Source of the DNA: Lantana camara
Lineage: Eukaryota > Streptophyta > Magnoliopsida > Lamiales > Verbenaceae
NCBI GenBank assembly: GCA_037501455.1
Contig: CM074860.1
Location: forward strand, 43,410,501 to 43,474,500
Reading direction: 5' to 3'
Length of the DNA stretch: 64,000 bases
Positions 33,924 to 43,735 of this stretch are shown here, piece by piece. How positions within the stretch are numbered: position 1 is the stretch's first letter; every line of letters starts with the position of its first letter. Position numbers and translations under genes: made by a program. The notes beneath the pieces were generated by a model, which was given only the letters and a program-made list of their open reading frames with translations, ran no database searches and was not told the DNA's origin.

Positions 33924-33942
33924 GGGGGGGGGGGGGGGGGGG
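33924..33942. repeat. Poly(G) tract
   Basis: 19 consecutive G (C in the sense strand) in the leader part of the element C 3' LTR. The 5' LTR has 16 G, an A, then 6 G (41322-41344). Confidence 0.95.
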
Positions 33943-34414
33943 AGCTCGGTTGAACAAGGAAGGAGGAGCAAATGTGTATGTAATGTTTGTATGGATGAGG
34001 GAGATGCAATACATAATATGCTGCTTTGAATCAAGAAGAAATGGCCAAATTGCTATTAAGTCCCTCCATTATTTAAGTCATGCAAGTGAGTCCCCCAAAC
34101 TTTTGAAATGTAATTAATTAAATCCAATGCAATTAAGTACTCAAATTTCATGAAATGATCAATTAAGGTCATAACTAAATTAAGTCAAGTTCGGGAAATT
34201 ATGCAATAAATATCAATTGTAATGAATTCACAAAATACTTAACATTAAATAACGTACACAATTAACATATATATATATCAACAATAAAATAAGGGAGATA
34301 ATATTTAACGCATTAAAAATAAAATCAACTATATACATACGTAAAATAGTTATTTTGCGCAATTTGGTAAACAATTACGTCATACCTGTACGGCCAAATT
34401 ATCGGGGCGTCACA

Positions 34415-34449
34415 ACCTCTCCCCCTTAAAAGAATCCATCCTCGGATTC
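34415..34449 (-). other. Element C polypurine tract and hairpin
   Basis: Minus strand TTTTAAGGGGGAGAGGT before the LTR. The hairpin GAATCCGAGGATGGATTC (34449-34432) overlaps the stop codon of the integrase frame. Confidence 0.85.
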
Positions 34450-36412
34450 ATTGATCACTCGGAAACAACTCGGGATGAAATCTCTTCATCTTATCCTCCG
34501 TCTCCCACGTAGCCTCTTCCGTTTTATCACTTCTCCATAAGACTTTAACTAATGGGATCTGTCGATTTCGAAGCTCTTGAAATTTACGATCCAAAATCTT
34601 AATCGGCTTCTGAACGAAGGTGAGATTCGGTTCTAACTCTATTTCCTCAACGGGAATAACTTCCGATTCATCCGGATAATATTTCCGAAGCTGAGACACA
34701 TGAAATACATTATGAATTCCGATCAAACTCGGGGGTAGGTCCAATCGGTAGGCCGTATCTCCAATTTTCTCCAAAATCCCATACAGTCCTAGATACCGAG
34801 GATTCAATTTCCCTCTTTTTCCAATCCTCGAGAATCCCTTACGAGGTGAGGCTTTCAAGAATACCCTATCACCAATCTCAAACTGAAGATCTTTCCATCG
34901 GTGATCGGCATAGCTTTTCTGTCTGTCCTGGGCTACTTTCATCCGTTGTCTGATTATTTGAACCTTATCAATTGCCTCTTGCACGGCCTTAGAGGGTTTT
35001 TCCTTATTCTCTCCTCGTTTCACACCCTCTTGCTTCGTCCAATTCCATTCTTCCAAATCAAAGAACAACGGTGATCTGCATTTCCGTCCGTAGAGAGCCT
35101 CATATGGAGCCATTTCTATGGATGCTTGAAAGATGTTGTTATAGGCAAATTCAATCAAAGGCAATTGTTCGTTCCACGAACTCGAAAAATCCAATGCACA
35201 TGCTCTCAACATATCATCCAAATACTTAATTAATCTCTCTGATTGTCCGTCTGTCTGAGGATGGAAAGCTGTGCTGAATTGAAGCCTTGTGCCTAGATTC
35301 CTAAGCAATTCTTGCCAAAATCTAGAAGTAAACCTCGGATCCCGATCTGATACGATGCTAACCGGTACTCCATGAAGTCGGACAATTTCATCCACATACT
35401 TCTTAGCTAATTTACTTACCTTATCCGGCATCCGAACAACTAGAAAATGTGCCGATTTCGTCAGTCGATCCACTATTACCCAAATTCCATCTAAACCACC
35501 TTTCACTCGTGGAAGACCCGAAACGAAATCCATCGCCACTTGCTGCCATTTCCATTCTGGAATCGGTAACGGTTGCAGTAGCCCCGATGGCTTCTGATGC
35601 TCTGCTTTCACCACTTGGCAAGTCAAACAATGTCTCACGACGTCGATCACATCCCGCTTAAGTCCATTCCACCAATAAAATTTCTTTAAGTCCTTATACA
35701 TCTTATTTTCCCCGGGATGTATCGAATATCCTGACCGATGAGCTTCTTCCAATGTCAACCGTCTCAACTCTTCCGGAACCACCACTCTGTTCTTAAACAT
35801 TAGAAGTCCGGTGTCATCAAATCCGAACGGACTCTCTGAATCATTTCTAGCTTTTTGCACTAACCTCTGAACCTCGGAATCCACTTTCTGAGCTTCGAAC
35901 AATCTCTGCTGAAGATCCGGTTGAACCGTAATATTTCGAATACTAGCTCTTAGCTTGAAGGACTCAGATTCATCCATAGTTTCCACTTTAACACTTGACA
36001 CGCTAGCTTTCCTACTAAGCGCATCCGCGACCACGTTGGCCTTTCCTGGATGATATCGAATCGTACACTCATAATCCGCCAACATCTCTATCCAACGTCT
36101 CTGTCTCTTGTTTAATTCCTTCTGAGAAAACAAATACTGGAGACTCTTGTGGTCGGAAAAGATCTCAAAAGAAACACCGTAGAGATAGTGTCTCCACTTT
36201 CCCAAAGCGAAGATCACTGCTGCAAGCTCGAGATCATGAGTGGGATAATTCTGTTCATGATCTTTCAATTTCCTTGAGGCATAAGCTATCACCTTACCAT
36301 TCTGCATCAAAACACATCCCAACCCTTCATTCGAGGTGTCCGTATAAACCATGTATCCTTCAGTGCCCTCGGGAAGTGCTAATACCGGTGTAGTGGTTAA
36401 TTTTTCCTTCAA
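34448..36412 (-). CDS. pol: Gypsy C RNase H, integrase and chromodomain-like tail
   Basis: 654-residue open frame, the C-terminal part of the polyprotein. RNase H covers residues 1-135 with catalytic Asp25 (YTDTS), Glu62, Asp87 (FSDHKS) and Asp130. The integrase zinc finger has His225, His232, Cys262 and Cys265. The catalytic core has Asp295 (AMDF), Asp356 (SDRD) and Glu392 (SERL), spacing D-D-35-E. The GPY-like region lies near residues 500-590 ([12 protein letters not shown]) and a short tail ([14 protein letters not shown], residues about 625-650) resembles the chromodomain remnant of Tekay chromoviruses. This module has no internal stop. It is in the same frame as the RT module, separated only by a stop at 36452. 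Confidence 0.92.
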   Translation of the reverse strand: MKEKLTTTPVLALPEGTEGYMVYTDTSNEGLGCVLMQNGKVIAYASRKLKDHEQNYPTHDLELAAVIFALGKWRHYLYGVSFEIFSDHKSLQYLFSQKELNKRQRRWIEMLADYECTIRYHPGKANVVADALSRKASVSSVKVETMDESESFKLRASIRNITVQPDLQQRLFEAQKVDSEVQRLVQKARNDSESPFGFDDTGLLMFKNRVVVPEELRRLTLEEAHRSGYSIHPGENKMYKDLKKFYWWNGLKRDVIDVVRHCLTCQVVKAEHQKPSGLLQPLPIPEWKWQQVAMDFVSGLPRVKGGLDGIWVIVDRLTKSAHFLVVRMPDKVSKLAKKYVDEIVRLHGVPVSIVSDRDPRFTSRFWQELLRNLGTRLQFSTAFHPQTDGQSERLIKYLDDMLRACALDFSSSWNEQLPLIEFAYNNIFQASIEMAPYEALYGRKCRSPLFFDLEEWNWTKQEGVKRGENKEKPSKAVQEAIDKVQIIRQRMKVAQDRQKSYADHRWKDLQFEIGDRVFLKASPRKGFSRIGKRGKLNPRYLGLYGILEKIGDTAYRLDLPPSLIGIHNVFHVSQLRKYYPDESEVIPVEEIELEPNLTFVQKPIKILDRKFQELRNRQIPLVKVLWRSDKTEEATWETEDKMKRFHPELFPSDQ

Positions 36413-36451
36413 GAGTTGAAAACTCGCTTCGCATGCCTCGTCCCACTCAAA

Positions 36452-37342
36452 TTAAGCTTCCTTCTTAGTTAATCGAGTTAAAGGACCGGCTATTTTCGAA
36501 AAATCCTTCACAAACCTTCGGTAATAACCTGCCAATCCCAAGAAACTTCTGACCTCGGAAGCATTTTTCGGACTCTGCCACTGAATAACCGTCTCGATCT
36601 TTGAAGGATCAACTTCCAAACCCCTACTTGAAATAATATGGCCTAGAAAAGCAACCCGGTCGATCCAAAACTCACACTTACTAAACTTTGCATACAACCG
36701 GTGCTCTCTCAAAGTCTCCAATACCAAGTTGAGATGCCTAACATGATCTTTTGGAGTCTTTGAATACACGAGAATGTCATCAATGAAGATTACGACGAAT
36801 TTATCCAAATACGGCCGAAAAATCCAATGCATCATGTCCATGAATGCTACAGGGATATTTGTTAAACCAAAAGGCATCATTACGAACTCATAATGCCCAT
36901 ACCGGGTATTAAATCCTGTCTTTGGTATATCCTCTTTCCGGATTTTCAACTGGTAATAGCCCTGCCTTAAATCCAATTTTGAATAAACCTTTGAACCTTG
37001 CAACATGTCAAATAAATCCTCGATGTGGGGCAACCGGTACTTATTCTTGATGGTCATCCGATTAAGCTCCCGGTAGTCTATACACATTCTCAACGTCCCA
37101 TCTTTCTTTTTGACAAAGAGAACCGGAGCACCCCACGGAGATGAACTCGGTCGGATATATCCACTCTTAAGTAATTCCTCGAGTTGAATCTTCAGCTCTT
37201 TCAACTCCGCCGGAGCCATTCTATAAGGAGTCTTGGAGTAAGGTTCTGATCCCGGATATAAATCAATAACAAATTCAATCTCCCTATCCGGCGGTAGAGA
37301 ACCCAAATTTTCTAGAAATACGTCGGGATAATCCTTTACCAC
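36452..37342 (-). pseudogene. pol: Gypsy C reverse transcriptase
   Basis: 296-residue frame covering Ty3/gypsy [36 protein letters not shown], catalytic Asp124 in [12 protein letters not shown], the MPFGLTN box and the [11 protein letters not shown] active site (Asp188 and Asp189), then thumb motifs ([34 protein letters not shown]). It ends at an in-frame TAA at 36452 shortly before RNase H and follows a TAA at 37364. Since both stops are single codons in one continuous frame, inactivation looks recent. Confidence 0.9.
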
Positions 37343-37363
37343 GGCCGTCTCCTCAAAACTTGA

Positions 37364-37723
37364 TTAATCCTTTGGTTTGTTAAGAAGATAGGCAATAAAT
37401 CCCGTGGCTCCATCCTTTACTAACTTGCGAGCTTCCATAAACGATAAAAGAGGTACATTCTTCGACCCAACTTCTCCAATCAACTCTTTACCCAACTTTA
37501 TCTTCTTCTTAAAACAATCAACTTCGGCCCGGTGCCGGTATAACCAATCCATCCCGAAGATTACCCCATACTTCTTCATAGGCATAACAATGAAATCTGC
37601 CGGATAATCTTTCCCTTCTATCAAAACTGAACAACCCCTGACAACCCGATCTGTCTGCAAACTACCTCCAAGAGGCGAACTCACAAAATAACAGGAATTT
37701 GAGCAAGTAACAGGTAGACACAT
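37364..37723 (-). pseudogene. pol: Gypsy C protease C-terminal part and linker
   Basis: 119-residue frame with the second half of the aspartic protease fold (YPADFIVMPMKKYGVIFGMDWLYRH, the conserved G-M-D-W-L motif) and the linker to RT. It is joined to gag-protease by a frameshift in the 37681-37735 overlap and to RT by one in-frame TAA. The ATG at the start is incidental. Confidence 0.85.
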
Positions 37724-38946
37724 AGATAAGAAGATATAAAAGTATGCGTGGCACCCGGATCGAATAATGCATGAATGCTCGTGTTATGAATACAAACGGT
37801 ACCTTCCACCATGGCGTTTGGGTCGACTTCAGCATTCTCCTCCTCGCTCTCACGAGCATAGGCTCGTGCCTGAACCATCGGTCTCTGAGCTCCAGCTTGA
37901 TATCCTGGAATCTTATCCGGGCATGCAAACGCCATATGATCTCCTTTCCCGCAAATCAAACACAACTTCAATCTTTTTCGGCAGTGTTTGTAAGAATGAG
38001 TTGGCCATCCACAATAAGTACATGGAGGCTGATCATTGCGAGATCCCTTAGGAACTGGTGGAGCCTGAGGTGGTCGTGGAACAGGTGCAATCGGACCTCC
38101 TACTCTAGGCTTCTTGAAAGGCCCTTTCGGTGGTGGAGCTGGAAAATTCATCGGCCTCTTTCCTTTGTTAAATCCCCAGCCGGATCCTGATCCTTGTCCT
38201 TGGCGATAAGCTGGCCTCCTCGCATTCATAGAATCTTCAACCTTTAAGGCTTTCGAAGTAGCCTTCGCCCACGTGCTCGTATTAACTGCCTCTAAAGCTG
38301 TCTGGATATCCGGTCGAAGCCCTTGAACAAACTGCATAGCCTTATGGAAGTCATCGCCTGCTATATTTGGTGCATAGCGGGATAACCTCTCATACTCCGA
38401 AATATACTCGGCTACAGACCTCGATCCTTGCTTCAATTCAGTAAATTCTCTCAATCTTCGAGTACGTGATGAGGGAGGGATGAACTTGTTCTTTAATTCT
38501 CTTGTAAATACTTCCCAGTTGATCTCTTCTCCAGCTGCTTCCAATACAATCCGTGTGCTTTCCCACCAAGAGTAGGCTTCCCCTTGTACTAAAGTGATGG
38601 TGCATCGAGCCTTCTCTCGGGACTCACATGGAATGAGTTCCCATATCCTCTCAACTTCATTCAGCCACATTTCCGCTTGTATATCATTTCCCTTGAAGAA
38701 CTTGGGAGGTCTTTGATTCTGAAACTCCCTAAGTATGATAGAAAGCGGTGCCTCAGGCGGTACAACAGGTGCAGGTGGTGCTGGAGGTGCCTGTGGTACA
38801 TAATCTCGTAGCCTTTGATCTATAATATTGATAACTGAGTGAACAAAGGCCTCTGCCGGCGGTGGTTGTGGAGGTGGAGGTGTAGGAGTACGATCATGAC
38901 GATGACGTCGCCCTGGAGATCTATCTCGATGTCTACGTGGAGGCAT
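37681..38946 (-). CDS. gag: Gypsy C Gag and protease N terminus
   Basis: 421-residue frame from MPPRRHRDRSPGRR. The order is a basic Arg-rich N terminus, a proline-rich spacer, the capsid domain (about residues 70-235; WLNEVERIWELIPC, QGEAYSWW, LREFTELKQGSRSVAEYI), a Gly/Pro-rich linker, two intact CCHC knuckles (CTYCGWPTHSYKHC and CLICGKGDHMAFAC) and the protease active site ALFDPGATHTFIS. Gag and protease share a frame as in other plant chromoviruses. The frame then shifts near 37700. The sequence is closely similar to the broken gag of E. Confidence 0.92.
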   Translation of the reverse strand: MPPRRHRDRSPGRRHRHDRTPTPPPPQPPPAEAFVHSVINIIDQRLRDYVPQAPPAPPAPVVPPEAPLSIILREFQNQRPPKFFKGNDIQAEMWLNEVERIWELIPCESREKARCTITLVQGEAYSWWESTRIVLEAAGEEINWEVFTRELKNKFIPPSSRTRRLREFTELKQGSRSVAEYISEYERLSRYAPNIAGDDFHKAMQFVQGLRPDIQTALEAVNTSTWAKATSKALKVEDSMNARRPAYRQGQGSGSGWGFNKGKRPMNFPAPPPKGPFKKPRVGGPIAPVPRPPQAPPVPKGSRNDQPPCTYCGWPTHSYKHCRKRLKLCLICGKGDHMAFACPDKIPGYQAGAQRPMVQARAYARESEEENAEVDPNAMVEGTVCIHNTSIHALFDPGATHTFISSYLCVYLLLAQIPVIL

Positions 38947-39118
38947 CCTGTCAATAAAACACTGAAAATGCGTGCTATTTTTAGTTTAAGCATGTTAATG
39001 CAAATAATTCAATCAAAATTCAAAATTTAAATCAATTAAGCACAAAAGAGAGGTATATGCAACACATTGTCAAGTAGTCACTAAGCCGAACGACCTAGAC
39101 TGACTCACATGACACTAG

Positions 39119-39160
39119 AGCCCGGGTTTTGCAACCCTAAGCTCTGATACCAATTAAGGA
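39119..39160 (-). other. Element C primer-binding site with hairpin
   Basis: Minus strand TGGTATCAGAGC at 39152-39141, eight bases from the LTR. Outer stem AGAGC/GCTCT, inner GGGTT/AACCC, loop GCAA. Confidence 0.85.
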
Positions 39161-39552
39161 TGTAACACCCGAGCGCAAGGCGTCACATCCCCCGCACCGA
39201 GACCCGACCCGAATATGAAATGGACGATCCATACCCGAGCCAAATCACGGCGAACGGGGATAAACACACACTCTAAGCTAGGCGGGCTAACCCTTAAAAC
39301 CATATAACAACAAAAAACATTACAGCGGAGGCAATAAACGAACATGTACCACATATATATACCATGAGCATCCAAGCTCCAAAAATTATTCATATACAAC
39401 ATCACTTGCCATCACGGCTCAAACAAGTACGCTCCAATCAATATTTATATACAATGATCAAAATAAAAGTATGCAAGTGTAAGACTCAAAATACAGAGCT
39501 AGAAACGAATGCAAGACATAGGACTCGTATTCCCGCCTACCTCCCTCAACAC

Positions 39553-41211
39553 CTGCACAAAACAACTGAAAACCAAACGGGTTCAGTCCGAAAGGGACTG
39601 GTGGGTATAAAACAGGGTATAAATAGAATATATGACGGTAATTAAACAATCAAATGCAAGCTATAATCCCAAGTGAGGTTTTTAAAGAATTTCCAAAGTG
39701 GGTGAAATAGAGAAATCATCAAAAGGGATTATAACGATTCATTAACATTAGGTCATTATTGGCCCGGCGAGTGGGCGTGCATTATCTCCAACCAACACCT
39801 TGTGTAAACCATTTAAACATTCCTTCATTCTTTTCATGCAATCAATCTTTTGTGCACATTCATTAACATTTACACCTTCTTCCTCCGGGTTGGTGGTGGG
39901 TTTGCAAGGCCCGACCACCCATTCATTGACCAAAAGGGGTTACATGACTCCCCAGATGGCGCTCAGCGTCCATTCCTCGCTAACTCCTAACGAGGTCCGG
40001 TTACGCCGTTACTTGGTGGAACTAGTGTGAGGGATCACTGTCGGCCCGTGCCTCCCCGGATAGCCACTCACACTAAGTCCCTGGGCCCCATTCGTGCATA
40101 ACATTCATTCATTCCCGCCAAAACATTAGGTAGGGTTCAAGAAATAAGGGCTTTACGTTTGCAATCATTTACTCGATAAAAGACTCAAAATATATATATA
40201 TCGTATTACTTTGGCTTAAAACTTTTCACATAGGGAGATATATCGGGTCGTTTTATCTAAGTAGAAGAGAAACCCACCTTAAACCGTCACAAGAAGAAAG
40301 CACGAGCCTCACTGACCGGTCTCGTCGGCAATGCTATGATCATGATATGAATATGTGAAAGATAAATTATGTCATGAGATGTTCATGTGCACTATTAATA
40401 CATTTAAATCATATAATCAAGTCATTCATTCAACCGTTTAATTCATTCGAACTCATAATTCCACACTTTCAAACATATTGATTCAAGAACTTAACATAGA
40501 ATCGAAGCACAAGTTAAATTACATTCAAACTGGAAACAAACAATCACATATATTCAACTAAATCAAATAACATTTAATACATGTCCAATATATATAAAAC
40601 ACATGCATGTACAGTAGCATGCAAAGAAAATGCATGAAAAACAGAGGGTGACACGCCCGTGTCACCTTAATACACTAAGCCGTGACACCCCCGTGTCACG
40701 GTACAGCGGACAATCATGCATGAAGATAATGTGACACGCCCGTGTCACAAAAACAAAGCAAACCGTGACACCCCCGTGTCAAAGTACAGAAAATCAGCCC
40801 AACCAAGCATGCACCCCCGTGTCACGCTGAAAAGAAGAAAAGTAACATGCCCGTGTCACTGTGCGTAGTAGGAAAAAATAGGGCATCAACGTGACAGCAA
40901 CAACAACCATCCAAACACCAACTTCTCAAGTTCAAACTCATATATTCCATGCAATAAACATACTAACTTACATATAAATCAATATCAATTCATATAAACA
41001 TCCATTTCCATGTTAGATCATCAAGAATCGTCAAATGAAACCCACATACTCATTCATGCTTCCAAGTCCAGACTTCAGAAGATAAATGCATACAACTTAA
41101 GCTTAAAGTTCCTAAACATATAAGCAACAACAAGTACACACTTTAACCAATTCCAACCAAAGCCCTAAGTAACACATATTTTCAAGAAATTCAACAAAGT
41201 TCCAAAAATAC
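39553..41211 (-). other. Putative LTR intron of element C
   Basis: Minus-strand donor TTGAG|GTATTTTTGG at 41212|41211 (weaker than in D or J) and acceptor GTTTTGTGCAG|GTGTTG at 39553|39552. A CAGTCC-CTTTC-GGACTG hairpin lies about 30-50 bases before the acceptor. Inferred. Confidence 0.4.
40647..40860. repeat. Palindrome cluster, element C 5' LTR
   Basis: Starts GGTGACACGCCCGTGTCACC at 40647 and ends with an AACATGCCCGTGTCAC unit at about 40845-40860. The order of units is the same as in the 3' LTR. Confidence 0.88.
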
Positions 41212-41826
41212 CTCAAGTGAAAGAAATGAGAGAAGAGAAGAAGAGATGATGTTGATGATGCTTCTATGTCCACAAATCCCACAAATATGAAGCTTGAAAG
41301 AAGAAATCTCCTACTTGACTTGGGGGGGGGGGGGGGGAGGGGGGAGCTCGGTTGAACAAGGAAGGAGGAGCAAATGTGTATGTAATGTTTGTATGAATGA
41401 GGGAGATGCAATACATAATATGCTACTTTGAATCAAGAAGAAATGGCCAAATTGCTATTAAGTCCCTCCATTATTTAAGTCATACAAGTGAGTCCCCCAA
41501 ACTTTTGAAATGTAATTAATTAAATCCAATGTAATTAAGTACTCAAATTTCATGAAATGATCAATTAAGGTCATAACTAAATTAAGTCAAGTTCGGGAAA
41601 TTATGCAATAAATATCAATTGTAATGAATTCACAAAATACTTAACATTAAATAACATACACAATTAACATATATATATATATATATATATCAACAATAAA
41701 ATAATGGAGATAACATTTAACGTATTAAAAATAAAATCAACTATATACACACGTAAAATAGTTATTTTGCGCAATTTGGTAAACAATTACGTCATACCTG
41801 TACGGCCAAATTATCGGGGTGTCACA

Positions 41827-42935
41827 ACCCCAAATTCTTAAGTAAGAATAACTAGGGATTTTGCCATGCCACATTTCATAGGGCGTTTTACGGACTGACT
41901 TAGAGGGCACTAGATTCAAAATCTTTGCTGCACTTTCTAGGGCATAACCCCAGAAAGAAGGTGGTAAGTCAGTGAAACTCATCATGGAACGAACCATATC
42001 AAGTAGAGTTCGATTCCTTCTCTCAAAAACTCCATTAAGCTGAGGAGTTCCCGGAGTAGTCCACTGAGAGAGAATCCCATTATCTTTGAGATGATTAAGA
42101 AATTCTTCACTAAGATACTCGCCTCCTTGATCAGATCGAAGTGCTTTGATCTTGTGACCAGTTTGGTTCCCAACCTCGTTTTGAAATTCTAAGAATTTCT
42201 CAAAAGCTTCAGATTTATACTTCATTAAGTATACATAACCATACCGACTAAAGTCATCAGTAAAGGTTATAAAATACTGATGATTGTTTCTTGTGCTTAC
42301 ACTAAGCGGTCCACAAACATCAGTATGGATCAAATCAAAAACCTTAGTGGCACGATCCACAGTTCCTTTAAAAGGGACTTTGCACATTTTTCCTTTGAGA
42401 CAGGATTCGCAAGAAGTCAACTCTTTGAGATCATTTTCAGAGAATGATCCTAAAGTGTTTATCTTGCTAATTCTGTTCTTGGAAATGTGTCCTAATCTAG
42501 CGTGCCATAAGGGAGCTGAAACTTTGTCATCTCTCTTACGTTTAGTTTCTCGTTGTATATTCATAATATTGATATTCTGAGTTAGATAAAGTCCATTACT
42601 TAGACTATCGATGTGAACGGAAGAGTTATTCCGTTTGATAAAGTATTTACCATTCTTAATATAAGTTTCATAAACTTCACAATCTAAAATTGGAACTGAA
42701 ATTATATTACGAATAATTCTCGGTACATAAAGGACTTTATTTAAAACTAACTCAAAACTACCTAAATCTAATCTAATTGTGCCTAAAGCTCGAGCTTCAA
42801 CGTTTGAGCCATCGCCGATCTTGAAGACACATTCTCCTTCTTTTGAGTTGTTGAACCTCACTTAGCATCTGTACATCATTACAGATATGAGTTCCACAAC
42901 CGGTATCAAGTACCCAAGAAATAGAATTAATAGAA
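41827..42935 (-). pseudogene. Copia B protease and integrase (split by element C)
   Basis: The long frame (ATG at 42861) gives the protease C part (IGDGSNVEARALG, VLYVPRIIRNIISV), GAG-pre-integrase and integrase: zinc residues His120, His125, Cys151 and Cys154, catalytic Asp181 (HTDVCGP), Asp244 (RSDQGGEY) and Glu280 (FERRNRT). The protease active site (SWVLDTGCGTH, about 42885-42925) lies in another frame, so a frameshift occurs near 42860. After YLRIWGC the frame runs into gypsy C; the integrase continues at 31910. Catalytic residues are all kept. Confidence 0.9.
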
Positions 42936-43735
42936 AGATTTATTTCAATGAGAAACATACCTTTCTTTAGAGTAGCCTTGTACTCTGGGCAGTTTCTCCT
43001 CCAATGTCCAGCTTTGCCACAATGGAAGCAAACATCCTTTTTCTAATCACGCTTTTTCTTTTGGGCCGTCCCCTTCGAAACGCCACCAGTGGGCCTAAGG
43101 GGTTTCTTCTTCTTCTTTTGGGCTTTCTTGCCCTTACCTTTAGAAGGCCCAGAAGAGGAAGATGGAGCATTCACCATCAGAACCTTATTGTCCTTCTTGA
43201 TCGTGCTTTCAGTAGTCACAAGCTGACTAATCAGCTCAGCTACAGTAGCACCAGCATGATTCATGTTGAAGTTAAGGACAAAAGGGTTGAATGATGGTGG
43301 GAGCGAGGCTAGCAACAAGTCCACTGAAAGCTCATCTTTCACTGGCATGTCCATGGAAGCAAGTTTCTCAGTAAGGGCGAGAAACTTGAGTCCATACTCA
43401 TGGACACTAGAACATTCCCTCATTCTCAAGTGGAACAATTCCTTTGAAGTGTTATACCTTGTAACGCGTTCATGAGGGCTCTAAAGTTGCTCTAAGTGGT
43501 CGTAAATCTCCCAAGCGAATTCCATGGCCTCATGTTGCCTTTGCAAGTCTGGAGACATGTTAGCCAACATAAGGCAACGGGCTTGGAGATTATCATCCTT
43601 CCACTTCTGGATCGCTTCCCGCTCAGCCCGAGTGGGAGTCTCCCCTTCGAAGAGAACATAAGTTCTCTTCTCAGAATGTAAAATGATTTTTAGATTCCTC
43701 AGCCAATCAGAATAGTTGGGACCAGTCAACTTTTT
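42936..43735 (-). pseudogene. gag: Copia B gag with two in-frame stops
   Basis: A copia-type Gag in one frame: TGPNYSDWLRNLKIIL, the LQARCLMLANMSPDLQ capsid segment, then ELFHLRMRE, YGLKFLALTEKLASM and LLLASLPPSFNPF, a Ser/Lys-rich linker and one CCHC knuckle (CFHCGKAGHWRRNC, about 42993-43034). A TAG at 43481 and a TAG at 43043 interrupt it. The usual upstream residues before TGPNY are not cleanly open. Confidence 0.85.

Larger units (their letters stand above)
31911..34414 (-). repeat. Element C 3' LTR (2504 bp)
   Basis: TGTAACACCCGAGCGC...GGGGCGTCACA. Relative to the 5' LTR it lacks about 35 bp near 32310 and about 185 bp near 33815, but keeps about 80 bp near 33045 that the 5' LTR has lost. 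It contains a 19-base G run (33924-33942). Short frames at 32518-32748, 33139-33345 and 33774-34117 are not genes. Confidence 0.92.
31911..41826 (-). mobile_element. Gypsy element C, full-length Tekay-like chromovirus
   Basis: Complete 9916-bp minus-strand element inserted in copia B integrase. Target duplication ACCCC lies at 31906-31910 and 41827-41831. Parts are a 5' LTR (39161-41826), a PBS, a gag-protease-RT-RNase H-integrase-chromodomain-like tail in Ty3/gypsy order, a PPT and a 3' LTR (31911-34414). The LTRs differ by several large indels and many substitutions, so it is older than J and L. The pol frame is broken by two stops (37364, 36452) and one frameshift near 37700. Clade assignment rests on domain order, the long LTRs and the C-terminal tail. 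Confidence 0.93.
39161..41826 (-). repeat. Element C 5' LTR (2666 bp)
   Basis: TGTAACACCCGAGCGC...GGGGTGTCACA, next to the PBS. It contains the palindrome cluster, the putative intron, an interrupted poly(G) tract (41322-41344) and a (TA)n run (about 41670-41690). No protein-coding gene is seen. Confidence 0.93.
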
